Source of the DNA: JAMWZF01 sp041628615
GTDB lineage: Bacteria; Pseudomonadota; Alphaproteobacteria; Rhodobacterales; Rhodobacteraceae
DNA: 34,572 nt
Assembly: GCA_041628615.1 (NCBI GenBank)
Contig: JBFKOW010000012.1
Location: forward strand, 1-34,572
Direction: 5' to 3'
Shown here: positions 23,572 to 30,536 of the stretch, one piece after another
Layout of the letters: every line of letters begins with the position of its first letter
How positions within the stretch are numbered: the first letter of the stretch is position 1
Program-made: the position numbers and the translations under genes
Notes under the pieces: model-generated
Told to the model about the DNA's origin: nothing
Databases searched by the model: none
Seen by the model: the letters and a program-made list of their open reading frames with translations, nothing else

Positions 23572-24714
23572 TCAGAGGTCGATATCGGCCCAGATCAGGT
23601 GGTGATCGGACGCCGCGTGGTGTTCGCGGACCAGTTCCGGGTAGACCTCCCAGCGCGGCGGCCGCGATCCGGGCCAGGCCCCCTTGCGGAAGATGCCCCC
23701 GGCCCGCACCCGGCCGAACAGCGCCGGGGACAGCATCAGGAAATCGATCTTGTCCTCGTCGTTGCCGAGCCCGTAGGTGCCGATGCCGCGGTCGTCGTTC
23801 GTCACGTTGTATTCGAAATCGGTGAAGTTCGGATGCTCGGACACATCGCGCAGGTCGGTGCCGGTGACCAGCGGGGCCAGCTCGCGGCTGTCGGGGGTGT
23901 CGTTGAGGTCGCCCATCACCACGATGTGCTCGACCCCTTCGGCGCGCAGCCGCTCGTAATGGCCCTTCACCGCCGTGGCCTGGGCCAGCCGCTTGTCGCG
24001 GGCCGAGCGGGAATTGCCGCCGAACTTGCTCTTGAAATGGTTGACCAGGACCATGATCCGGGTGCCGCAGGGGGTGAAGACCTCGTATTCCGGGCAATCC
24101 CGGCTGAAGATCGGGTAACCGTCTTCCTTGAGATCGTCGGCATGGCTGCGCACGGTGCCGATGCGGTAACCTTCGCGGGTGGCCAGCCCGACATCGATGC
24201 CGCGCATGTCGTTGCCGTCGATCAGCATCACGTGGCGGTAAGTCTCGGGGAGGTTCAGCTTTTCGGCCATCTTCTCCTGGAACATCTTGAGCACCGGGCG
24301 GCTTTCCGCCTCGACGAGGCCGAGCACGTCGGCGCCGACCTCGAAGATCGCCTTGGCGGTCAGCAGGATCGCGGTCTCGTCCACCGCCTCGGTCTTGAGT
24401 TCGACCCAGCCGATCCAGTCCTGCCGGCCATCGGCGACGATCTCGCGCGGGAGCGACCGGTCGCGGGGCCGCCGGATCAGCTGGCCGCGGATCTTGCGCA
24501 GCCGGACGAAGGGCCCGTCGTTGTCGTTCAGAAGCCCCAGCGCCTCGAGCAGTTCGATCATCCGCGCCTTGTCGGCGGCGCTGTAGCTGTCCTTCTCGAA
24601 CAGGGTGTTGATCTCGGCATGGGCATCGAGCACGTCGCGGTGCGCGTCGCTGTCGTCGTTGAAGACCTTGGCCCGGTCGAAGAGGTTCTCGACGTTGAAG
24701 GCGGCAATTCTCAT
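23572..24714 (-). CDS. Endonuclease/exonuclease/phosphatase (EEP) family protein
   Basis: A 380-residue EEP-superfamily hydrolase, related to DNase I and exonuclease III-like phosphodiesterases. The family landmarks are IAAFNVENLF at the N-terminus (3-12), GLVEAES with the metal-binding glutamate, VLVNHFKSKFGG, VVMGDLNDTPDS with the Asp/Asn pair, and the C-terminal SDHHLIWADI with the catalytic Asp-His. No signal peptide is visible, so it is probably cytoplasmic. Its substrate could be nucleic acid or a phosphoester and cannot be told from sequence. The ATG at 24714 is preceded by aggggga; the start seven codons earlier looks worse. Confidence 0.87.
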   Translation of the reverse strand: MRIAAFNVENLFDRAKVFNDDSDAHRDVLDAHAEINTLFEKDSYSAADKARMIELLEALGLLNDNDGPFVRLRKIRGQLIRRPRDRSLPREIVADGRQDWIGWVELKTEAVDETAILLTAKAIFEVGADVLGLVEAESRPVLKMFQEKMAEKLNLPETYRHVMLIDGNDMRGIDVGLATREGYRIGTVRSHADDLKEDGYPIFSRDCPEYEVFTPCGTRIMVLVNHFKSKFGGNSRSARDKRLAQATAVKGHYERLRAEGVEHIVVMGDLNDTPDSRELAPLVTGTDLRDVSEHPNFTDFEYNVTNDDRGIGTYGLGNDEDKIDFLMLSPALFGRVRAGGIFRKGAWPGSRPPRWEVYPELVREHHAASDHHLIWADIDL

Positions 24715-24753
24715 CTCGCGTCCCCCTGTGACCACGGCGGCAGCCTAGCACGT

Positions 24754-24776
24754 CCGGAACGCCCGGGGTGTTCCGG
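24754..24776. promoter_or_regulatory. Inverted repeat followed by TTTT in the divergent EEP/murJ region
   Basis: The arms 24754-24760 (ccggaac) and 24770-24776 (gttccgg) form a perfect 7-bp dyad around nine bases and are followed by tttt (24777-24780). On the plus strand it has the form of an intrinsic terminator, but no plus-strand gene ends nearby: it sits between two divergent genes, 40 bp above the EEP start and 127 bp above murJ. It could be an operator or end a transcript running in from upstream. Confidence 0.4.
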
Positions 24777-24902
24777 TTTTCCCTACCTCCCCGCCGGGCG
24801 GCCGCCGCACCGTCCGGGCCGCGGAATGCGCGGCCGGTGCGCAGGTCGGCGCTTCCCCGCCGCCGGCAAACCGGCTAGGGCTGGGCAAACGGGCAGGCAG
24901 AC

Positions 24903-26441
24903 ATGAAACCCATCCGCCTCATCACCGGCTTTCTCACCGTCGGGATCTGGACCCTCGCCTCGCGCCTGCTGGGATTCGGGCGCGACATCCTGATTGCCGC
25001 CTATCTTGGCGCCGGACCTGTGGCCGAGGCCTTTCTCGTCGCCTTCGCGCTGCCCAACATGTTCCGCCGGTTCTTCGCCGAGGGCGCCTTCAACATGGCC
25101 TTCGTGCCGCTGTTCTCGAAGAAATACGAGGCCGGCGACGACCCGAAGGGATTTGCCCGGGACGCCTTTTCCGGGCTGGCGGCGGTGCTGGTGGCGCTGT
25201 CGGTGGTGGCCCACATCGCGATGCCCTGGCTGGTGATCGCGATGGCCGCGGGGTTCGTCGGCGACGACCGCTTCGACCTCGCGGTGAACTATGGCCGGAT
25301 CGCCTTTCCCTACATCCTGTTCATCTCGCTCGCGGCGCTGCTGTCGGGGCTGCTGAACGCCACCGGGCGGTTCACCGCCGCCGCCGCCGCGCCGGTGCTG
25401 CTCAACATCCTGTTCATCGCGGCGATGGTGTTCGCGGAGTGGCGCGGCTGGCCGGTGGGCGACATGCTGATCTGGGCGGTGCCGCTGGGCGGGGTGGCGC
25501 AGTTGGCGCTGGTCTGGTTCGCGGCCCGGCGGGCCGGCTACACCCTGACCCTGTCCTGGCCGCGGCTGACCCCGGACCTGCGGCGGCTGGCGCGGATCGC
25601 CGCCCCTGCGGCGCTGGCCGGCGGGGTGGTGCAGATCAACCTGCTGATCGGCCGGCAGGTGGCGTCGTTCTTCGACGGCGCGATCGCCTGGCTGGCCTAC
25701 GCCGACCGGCTCTACCAGTTGCCGCTGGGCGTCGTCGGCGTGGCGATCGGGGTGGTCCTGCTGCCCGATCTCAGCCGCCGGCTGCAGGCCGGGGATACCG
25801 CGGGAGGACAGGCGGCGTTCAACCGGGCGCTGGAATTCGCGCTCGCGCTGACGGTTCCGGCGGCGGTGGCGCTCGTGGTGGCGCCGATCCCGCTGGTCGA
25901 GGTGCTGTTCCAGCGCGGCGCCTTCAGCAGCGACGACACCGCGGCGACGGCGCTGGCGGTGGCGGTCTACGGGCTCGGCCTGCCCGCCTTCGTGATGCAG
26001 AAGGCCCTGCAGCCGCTGTTCTTCGCCCGCGAGGACACCCGCCGGCCGTTCCACTACGCGGTGGTGGCGATGGTGCTGAATGCCGGGATCGCGGTGGGGC
26101 TGGCCGGGACCATCGGCTACATCGCCGCCGCCATCGGCACCACGCTGGCCGGCTGGGCGATGGTCTTCCTGCTCTGGCGCGGCAGCCGCAGCATGGGCGA
26201 GGCGGCGGCGCTCGACAGCCGCTCCCGGCGGCGGATCTGGCGGATCCTGCTGGCCTCGGCGATCATGGGCGTGGCGCTCTGGGCGCTGGAGGTCGTGCTC
26301 GGACCGCTGTTCGCCGGGTCCGGCAAGTGGATCGCCCTCGCGATCCTCGTCGGCGGCGGGATGGCGGTCTATTTCGGCGTCGCGCAGGCGCTTGGCGCGA
26401 TCCGGCTGTCCGAGCTTCGCGGCGCGATGCGCAGGGGCTGA
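24903..26441 (+). CDS. murJ: Lipid II flippase MurJ
   Basis: A 512-residue inner-membrane protein of the MurJ/MviN family (MOP superfamily), which flips the peptidoglycan precursor lipid II to the periplasmic side. Family hallmarks are the N-terminal TLASRLLGFGRDILIAAYLG, LPNMFRRFFAEGAFNMAFVP, NATGRF, the AYADRLYQLPLGVVGVAIG segment and VLFQRGAFSSDDT. The length and about 14 hydrophobic segments are normal. The ATG at 24903 follows gggcaggcag. It converges with the rhomboid-like gene, 22 bp apart. In many alphaproteobacteria murJ lies close to glnD and trpS; here four extra genes separate glnD and murJ. Confidence 0.97.
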   Translation: MKPIRLITGFLTVGIWTLASRLLGFGRDILIAAYLGAGPVAEAFLVAFALPNMFRRFFAEGAFNMAFVPLFSKKYEAGDDPKGFARDAFSGLAAVLVALSVVAHIAMPWLVIAMAAGFVGDDRFDLAVNYGRIAFPYILFISLAALLSGLLNATGRFTAAAAAPVLLNILFIAAMVFAEWRGWPVGDMLIWAVPLGGVAQLALVWFAARRAGYTLTLSWPRLTPDLRRLARIAAPAALAGGVVQINLLIGRQVASFFDGAIAWLAYADRLYQLPLGVVGVAIGVVLLPDLSRRLQAGDTAGGQAAFNRALEFALALTVPAAVALVVAPIPLVEVLFQRGAFSSDDTAATALAVAVYGLGLPAFVMQKALQPLFFAREDTRRPFHYAVVAMVLNAGIAVGLAGTIGYIAAAIGTTLAGWAMVFLLWRGSRSMGEAAALDSRSRRRIWRILLASAIMGVALWALEVVLGPLFAGSGKWIALAILVGGGMAVYFGVAQALGAIRLSELRGAMRRG

Positions 26442-26463
26442 GACGGCCGGGCCGGCGCGCGCG

Positions 26464-27141
26464 CTACCGCCGCCGCAGCCGGTTCAGGAATGCCCGCCAG
26501 CCCCCCGGCGCCACCAGCGGCGCGAGGAACAGGCCGGTGACGAAGCCGGTGAACTCGGCGATCCACCACGGCGACGACCCGAACAGCATCGAGTAGATCA
26601 GCGTCAGCCCCATCAGAATGCCGATCAGGGTGAAGGCCCGGAACTGGTTCTCGCCCATCCGGCCCAGCGTCAGCCACATCAGGTAGGTATAGGCCCCGAT
26701 CAGCCCGTAGATCCCCGGATAGGCCCCGATCAGCGGGAAATTCCGCCCGGCGGCGAGCCCGTAGACCACCGCGCCCACGATAACGGCGCCGAAGAAGATC
26801 GCGATGAAGGGCAGCGGCCGGTAGGCCTCGCCCACGAACTTGCCCAACGCCAGCAGCAGCACCGAGGTCCACAGCGCGTGCATGAATCCGGCATGGAGGA
26901 ACGGATAGGTCACGAATCGCTTCAGCAGCCCCGGATCGGCCCCGCGTTCGGCCAGCACCTCGAGCACCGCCGGCGCGAAGGCCCAGGTGTCGAAGGCCTG
27001 CTGCCTCCAGTCGTCCACCCCCTGCCCGCCGGCCAGCCCGAGCAGGCGAAGCTGGAACGCGATCTCGAGCCCGGCGATCACCAGCACGAGCGCGAGCGCA
27101 ACCGGCGGGATCGTGTTGAAGGGCGATTGGCTCTGGCGCAT
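26464..27141 (-). CDS. Rhomboid-like membrane protein lacking the protease catalytic residues
   Basis: A 225-residue membrane protein with the rhomboid helix pattern. The typical TYPFLHAGFMHALW loop is at residues 78-91. Where active rhomboids have GxSG, this one has GAYPGIYGLIG (139-149), with Tyr141 in place of the serine nucleophile. The helix that should carry the catalytic histidine reads WWIAEFTGF (192-200), with Glu196 in that position. The usual Asn of the HxxxN motif is also replaced. It is therefore probably a pseudoprotease (iRhom/derlin-like in logic) rather than an intramembrane serine protease. It is divergent from trpS, with 74 bp between, and has normal length and no frameshift, so it is not a decayed gene. 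Confidence 0.83.
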   Translation of the reverse strand: MRQSQSPFNTIPPVALALVLVIAGLEIAFQLRLLGLAGGQGVDDWRQQAFDTWAFAPAVLEVLAERGADPGLLKRFVTYPFLHAGFMHALWTSVLLLALGKFVGEAYRPLPFIAIFFGAVIVGAVVYGLAAGRNFPLIGAYPGIYGLIGAYTYLMWLTLGRMGENQFRAFTLIGILMGLTLIYSMLFGSSPWWIAEFTGFVTGLFLAPLVAPGGWRAFLNRLRRR

Positions 27142-27153
27142 CTGGGCCTCCGG

Positions 27154-27182
27154 TTGACCTCTTCCGAGGGCATGGGTAAGCC
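27154..27182 (+). promoter_or_regulatory. Putative trpS promoter
   Basis: TTGACC (27154-27159), a 17-bp spacer and TAAGCC (27177-27182) lie 34 bp before the trpS ATG, within the 74-bp divergent gap. The -35 is good and the -10 weak, as is common in high-GC alphaproteobacteria. Confidence 0.42.
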
Positions 27183-27215
27183 AGCCGCGCCTGTCAATCC
27201 AGCCGGACCGTCCGC

Positions 27216-28241
27216 ATGACCGAGACCACCTTCGCCCCGCGCGTCTTTTCCGGGATCAAGCCGTCCGGCGGCCTGACCCTCGGCAATTACCTCGGCGCGA
27301 TCAAGCGGTGGGCCGAGATGCAGGAGACCGGCGGTTTCGACACCACGATCTACTGCGTCGTGGACCTGCACGCGATCACCGTCTGGCAGGACCCGGAAGA
27401 CCTGCGCAACGGCACCCGCGAGGTGGCCGCGGGCCTGCTCGCCTCGGGCATCGACCCGGCCAAGTCGATCCTGTTCAACCAGGCCCGGGTCCACGAGCAC
27501 GCCGAACTGGCCTGGCTGTTCAACTGCGTCGCCCGTGTCGGCTGGATGAACCGGATGACCCAGTTCAAGGAGAAGGCCGGCAAGAACGCCGAAAAGCAGT
27601 CCCTCGGTCTCTATGCCTACCCGACCCTGATGGCCGCCGACATCCTGCTCTACCACGCCACCCACGTGCCCGTGGGCGAGGACCAGAAGCAGCATGTCGA
27701 GCTGACCCGCGACATCGCCGCGAAGTTCAACCACGATTACGGCGTCGAGTTCTTCCCGATCACCGACCCGGTGATCGAGGGCCCGGCGATGCGGGTGATG
27801 AACCTGCGCGACGGCACCAAGAAGATGTCGAAGTCGGGCGAGTCGGACATGGAGCGGATCAACATGACCGACGACGCCGACACCATCGCCAAGAAGCTGC
27901 GCAAGGCCCGCACCGATCCCGAGCCCCTTCCCGAAGCGGTGGACGGGCTCAAGGACCGCCCCGAGGCCCGCAACCTCGTCGACATCTACGCCGCGCTGTC
28001 CGACACCTCGCCCGAGGCGGTGATCGCCGAATATGCCGGGGCCGGATGGGGCCGGTTCAAGCCCGCGCTGGCCGATCTCGCGGTCGAGAAGCTGTCGCCC
28101 ATCGCCGACGAGATGCGCCGCCTGATGGCCGACCCGGCCGAGATCGACCGCACCCTCGCCCACGGTGCCGGGCAGGCGCAGGCGATCGCCGCGCCGATCC
28201 TCGCCCGGACCGCCGAGATCATGGGCTTCGTCCGCGGCTAG
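27216..28241 (+). CDS. trpS: Tryptophanyl-tRNA synthetase
   Basis: A 341-residue class I aminoacyl-tRNA synthetase that charges tRNA-Trp. It has the N-terminal SGIKPSGGLTLGNYLGA (12-28), where the HIGH signature takes its usual TrpRS form LGNY, the tryptophan-pocket region CVVDLHAIT, the VPVGEDQKQHVELTRDIA segment, and the KMSKS loop (DGTKKMSKSGES). The length is normal for the bacterial enzyme. The start at 27216 gives MTETTFAPRVFSGI. It is followed after 100 bp by the VOC-family gene, which appears to have its own promoter. Confidence 0.97.
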   Translation: MTETTFAPRVFSGIKPSGGLTLGNYLGAIKRWAEMQETGGFDTTIYCVVDLHAITVWQDPEDLRNGTREVAAGLLASGIDPAKSILFNQARVHEHAELAWLFNCVARVGWMNRMTQFKEKAGKNAEKQSLGLYAYPTLMAADILLYHATHVPVGEDQKQHVELTRDIAAKFNHDYGVEFFPITDPVIEGPAMRVMNLRDGTKKMSKSGESDMERINMTDDADTIAKKLRKARTDPEPLPEAVDGLKDRPEARNLVDIYAALSDTSPEAVIAEYAGAGWGRFKPALADLAVEKLSPIADEMRRLMADPAEIDRTLAHGAGQAQAIAAPILARTAEIMGFVRG

Positions 28242-28286
28242 GGCCGCGCAGCACATCCGCGCAGATTTGGTGCGATCCGGCCGCTT

Positions 28287-28314
28287 TTGTGCGCTGGCGC
28301 AATGCCCTATCTTG
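28287..28314 (+). promoter_or_regulatory. Putative promoter of the VOC-family gene
   Basis: TTGTGC (28287-28292) and TATCTT (28309-28314) are separated by 16 bp, inside the 100-bp gap after trpS. Transcription would start about 20 bp before the ATG at 28342, just enough to include the ribosome site (aagaggg). Confidence 0.4.
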
Positions 28315-28341
28315 CGGCTGTCGCTGCAAGAGGGTCACGCC

Positions 28342-28839
28342 ATGTCCTACACCGCCCATCCCGCCACCCGTATCGGTCACGTCCACCTGAAGGTCGCGGA
28401 CCTCGACCGCGCCATCGGTTTCTACCGCGACGTTCTCGGCTTCGAGGTCATGCAGCGCTACGGGCCCGGTGCCGCCTTCCTGAGCGCCGGCGGCTATCAC
28501 CACCATATCGGGCTCAACACCTGGGAGAGCGCCGGCGGCACGCCGCCGCCCGCCGGCCATACCGGGCTCTACCACGTCGCCTTTCTCTATCCCGACCGGG
28601 CCGCGCTCGGCGCGGCGGTGGCGCGGGTCGTCGCGGCCGGAGTGGCGCTGGACGGCGCCGCGGACCACGGGGTGAGCGAGGCGGTCTACCTGCGCGACCC
28701 CGACGGCAACGGCATCGAGCTGTATCGCGACCGGCCCGAGGCCGACTGGCCGCGCGCGCCCGACGGCAGCCTGCGGATGGTCAACGCCCGGCTCGACGTC
28801 GCCGCGCTGCTGGCCGAGGCGTCCGCCGCTCCGGCCTGA
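28342..28839 (+). CDS. VOC family protein (glyoxalase / extradiol dioxygenase fold)
   Basis: A 165-residue vicinal-oxygen-chelate protein. The first module (IGHVHLKVADLDRAIGFYRDVLGFEV) supplies a metal-binding histidine, the second (GLYHVAFLYPDR) another, and GNGIELYRDRP the glutamate. The histidine-rich GGYHHHIGLNTW also fits the catechol-2,3-dioxygenase-like subgroup. The reaction (lyase, dioxygenase or resistance protein) cannot be told. The ATG at 28342 has the ribosome site aagaggg at a good distance and starts at the usual point; the frame upstream overlaps trpS and is not coding. Confidence 0.88.
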   Translation: MSYTAHPATRIGHVHLKVADLDRAIGFYRDVLGFEVMQRYGPGAAFLSAGGYHHHIGLNTWESAGGTPPPAGHTGLYHVAFLYPDRAALGAAVARVVAAGVALDGAADHGVSEAVYLRDPDGNGIELYRDRPEADWPRAPDGSLRMVNARLDVAALLAEASAAPA

Positions 28840-28956
28840 TCGAACAGCCGTCACACTGCCGTCGCAGAATCGGACCATACCGGGCGCACCGGGGTCCCGT
28901 GCCGGCTATGTCCCTCGCCGGCGGGCCCGCACCGGCCTGTCCCGGCCGGCGGTCCT

Positions 28957-28986
28957 GCGCGTCCGGGTCTCCCCGCCCGGACGCGC
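28957..28986 (+). terminator. Long perfect stem-loop between the VOC and aminotransferase genes
   Basis: The arms 28957-28967 (gcgcgtccggg) and 28976-28986 (cccggacgcgc) form a perfect 11-bp stem around an 8-base loop. It lies in the 246-bp gap 28840-29085, about 120 bp after the VOC stop. The downstream strand is C-rich rather than T-rich, so a role as a transcript end is only likely. I see no gene in this gap. Confidence 0.5.
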
Positions 28987-29085
28987 CCCTTCCCGCCCCC
29001 TGCCGATCCGCCCGAGCCCGACGCCGGGGATGACTGGACCCCGCCTGCCGTGCCGACTAGCCTCGCGCCAAACGGAGGGCAGCGC

Positions 29086-29949
29086 ATGGCGACGGGCAAG
29101 AACATCCGCACCTGGTTCGACGGCACCTGGCACGCCGGCGACACGCCGATCATGCGGGCCGCCGATCACGGCGCGTGGCTCGGCGGGTCGGTGTTCGACG
29201 GGGCGCGGGCGGTGAACGGGCTGACCCCCGACCTCGATGCCCATTGCGCCCGGGTGAACCGGTCGGCCGAAGCGCTGATGATCACGCCGACGGTCGAGAC
29301 CCGGGCGATGGTGGACCTCGTCCGCGAGGGTCTGGCCGCCTACCCGAAGGACGCCGCGGTCTACATCCGGCCGATGTACTGGTCGATCGACGGCGACGCG
29401 ACGGCGATCGTGCCCTCGCCCGAGCGGACCGGCTTCGCGGTCTGCCTCGAGGAGATCCCGATGGCCCCCGCTACCGCCAGCGCAACCCTCGGCCGGACCC
29501 GGTTCCGCCGCCCGGTGCTCGAGGACGCGGTGGTCAACGCCAAGGCCGGATGCCTCTATCCCAACAACGCCCGGATGCTGGTCGAGGTCCGCGCCCGCGG
29601 GTTCCAGAACGCGCTGGTCGCCGACGCGATGGGCAACGTGGCCGAGACCGCCACGGCGAACATCTTCATGGTCCGCGACGGCGAGGTCCTGACCCCCATC
29701 GCCAACGGCACCTTCCTCGCCGGGATTACCCGCGCCCGGCACATCGCGAACCTGAAGGCCGACGGGATGACGGTGCGCGAGACCGTCCTGTCCTTCGCCG
29801 ATTTCGAGGCCGCCGACGAGGTCTTCATGTCCGGCAACATGAACAAGGTGACCCCGGTGACCGGTTTCGAGGACACCTCCTACCAGGTCGGTCCCGTCAC
29901 CCGCCGGGTGCGCGAGATGTACTGGGACTGGGCCGCCTCGGCGGCATGA
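29086..29949 (+). CDS. Branched-chain amino acid aminotransferase-like, fold type IV
   Basis: A 287-residue PLP enzyme of the class IV aminotransferase family (branched-chain aminotransferase, D-amino-acid aminotransferase or aminodeoxychorismate lyase). The PLP lysine is Lys153 in VVNAKAGCLYPNNARM. The phosphate-binding region GNVAETATANIFMV and the C-terminal NGTFLAGITRARHIANL and SGNMNKVTPV are typical. The order and wording resemble the branched-chain group, so an IlvE-type reaction (2-oxoglutarate with Leu, Ile or Val) is my first guess, but the family is prone to misassignment. The ATG at 29086 follows cggagggcag, an excellent ribosome site. The next gene overlaps its stop (ATGA). Confidence 0.88.
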   Translation: MATGKNIRTWFDGTWHAGDTPIMRAADHGAWLGGSVFDGARAVNGLTPDLDAHCARVNRSAEALMITPTVETRAMVDLVREGLAAYPKDAAVYIRPMYWSIDGDATAIVPSPERTGFAVCLEEIPMAPATASATLGRTRFRRPVLEDAVVNAKAGCLYPNNARMLVEVRARGFQNALVADAMGNVAETATANIFMVRDGEVLTPIANGTFLAGITRARHIANLKADGMTVRETVLSFADFEAADEVFMSGNMNKVTPVTGFEDTSYQVGPVTRRVREMYWDWAASAA

Positions 29950-30536
29950 GCCGGGCGGCGGCAGCGGCGGCCTGGGCCCCGCGGACCGGGATCGCGGTCC
30001 TCGCCGCGGCCATCCTGATCGGGCCGCTCTGGGCGCCCGAGGGATTTTCGTGGATCCGGCACACCACCTCCGAACAGGCCGGACAGGGCCAGGCCGGGGC
30101 CTGGATCATCCGGACGGGCTTTGCCGCCTACGGTCTCGGCGTCCTCGTCGCCGCGGGTTCGGACCGGCACGGTCGCCCCCCGGTGCGGGCGGCGCTGGCG
30201 ATGTTCGGGCTGGGCCTTCTAGCCGCGGCGCTGTGGTCGAACGCGCCGGTCGCGCCCGGCCTGCCGGCGGACCCGCGCGAGGACTGGCTGCACTCCGTCG
30301 CCTCGGGCGTCGTCGGAACCGCCTTCGCGCTCGCCTGCGCCGCCCGGATCGCCGGGTCCATCGGCGACCGGCTGGCCTGGGCCGGACTGCTGGTCGCCGT
30401 CGCGGTGCCGCTGCTGATGGCCGCTCTGCCCGAGATCCGGGGCCTGATGCAGCGGGCGATGTTCGGGTTCAGCGTCGTGCTCGTCCTCGACGCGTTCCCG
30501 GGCGCTCAGAACCGCTCCAGCAGCCGCCGGATGTAG
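29946..30536 (+). CDS. DUF998-like membrane protein
   Basis: A 196-residue protein with about six hydrophobic segments. The pattern (helix, short loop with ISW-like FSWIRHTTSEQAG, then repeated helices and a conserved DWLHSVASGVVG histidine loop) resembles DUF998 family membrane proteins of unknown function. The ATG overlaps the aminotransferase stop by 4 bp, so translation is coupled. Its last 31 bp overlap the 3' end of the convergent TIGR02302 gene, and the tail (NRSSSRRM) is encoded there. Confidence 0.78.
   Translation: MSRAAAAAAWAPRTGIAVLAAAILIGPLWAPEGFSWIRHTTSEQAGQGQAGAWIIRTGFAAYGLGVLVAAGSDRHGRPPVRAALAMFGLGLLAAALWSNAPVAPGLPADPREDWLHSVASGVVGTAFALACAARIAGSIGDRLAWAGLLVAVAVPLLMAALPEIRGLMQRAMFGFSVVLVLDAFPGAQNRSSSRRM

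Noticed and set aside
23545..23572. 7-bp inverted repeat (agcgggc/gcccgct) between the convergent membrane-protein and EEP genes as a shared terminator
   Set aside because: The loop is 14 bases, there is no T-run on either strand, and the arms include stop-codon sequence. It is too weak to call in DNA of this GC content.
20427..24714. Mobile island or phage remnant between glnD and murJ
   Set aside because: No integrase, transposase, terminal repeats or tRNA attachment site is visible, and GC content is normal except for one promoter-sized stretch.
28840..29085. Small RNA or small gene in the 246-bp gap before the aminotransferase
   Set aside because: Only the 11-bp stem-loop stands out. 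No promoter, ribosome site plus short frame, or tRNA-like fold could be supported.
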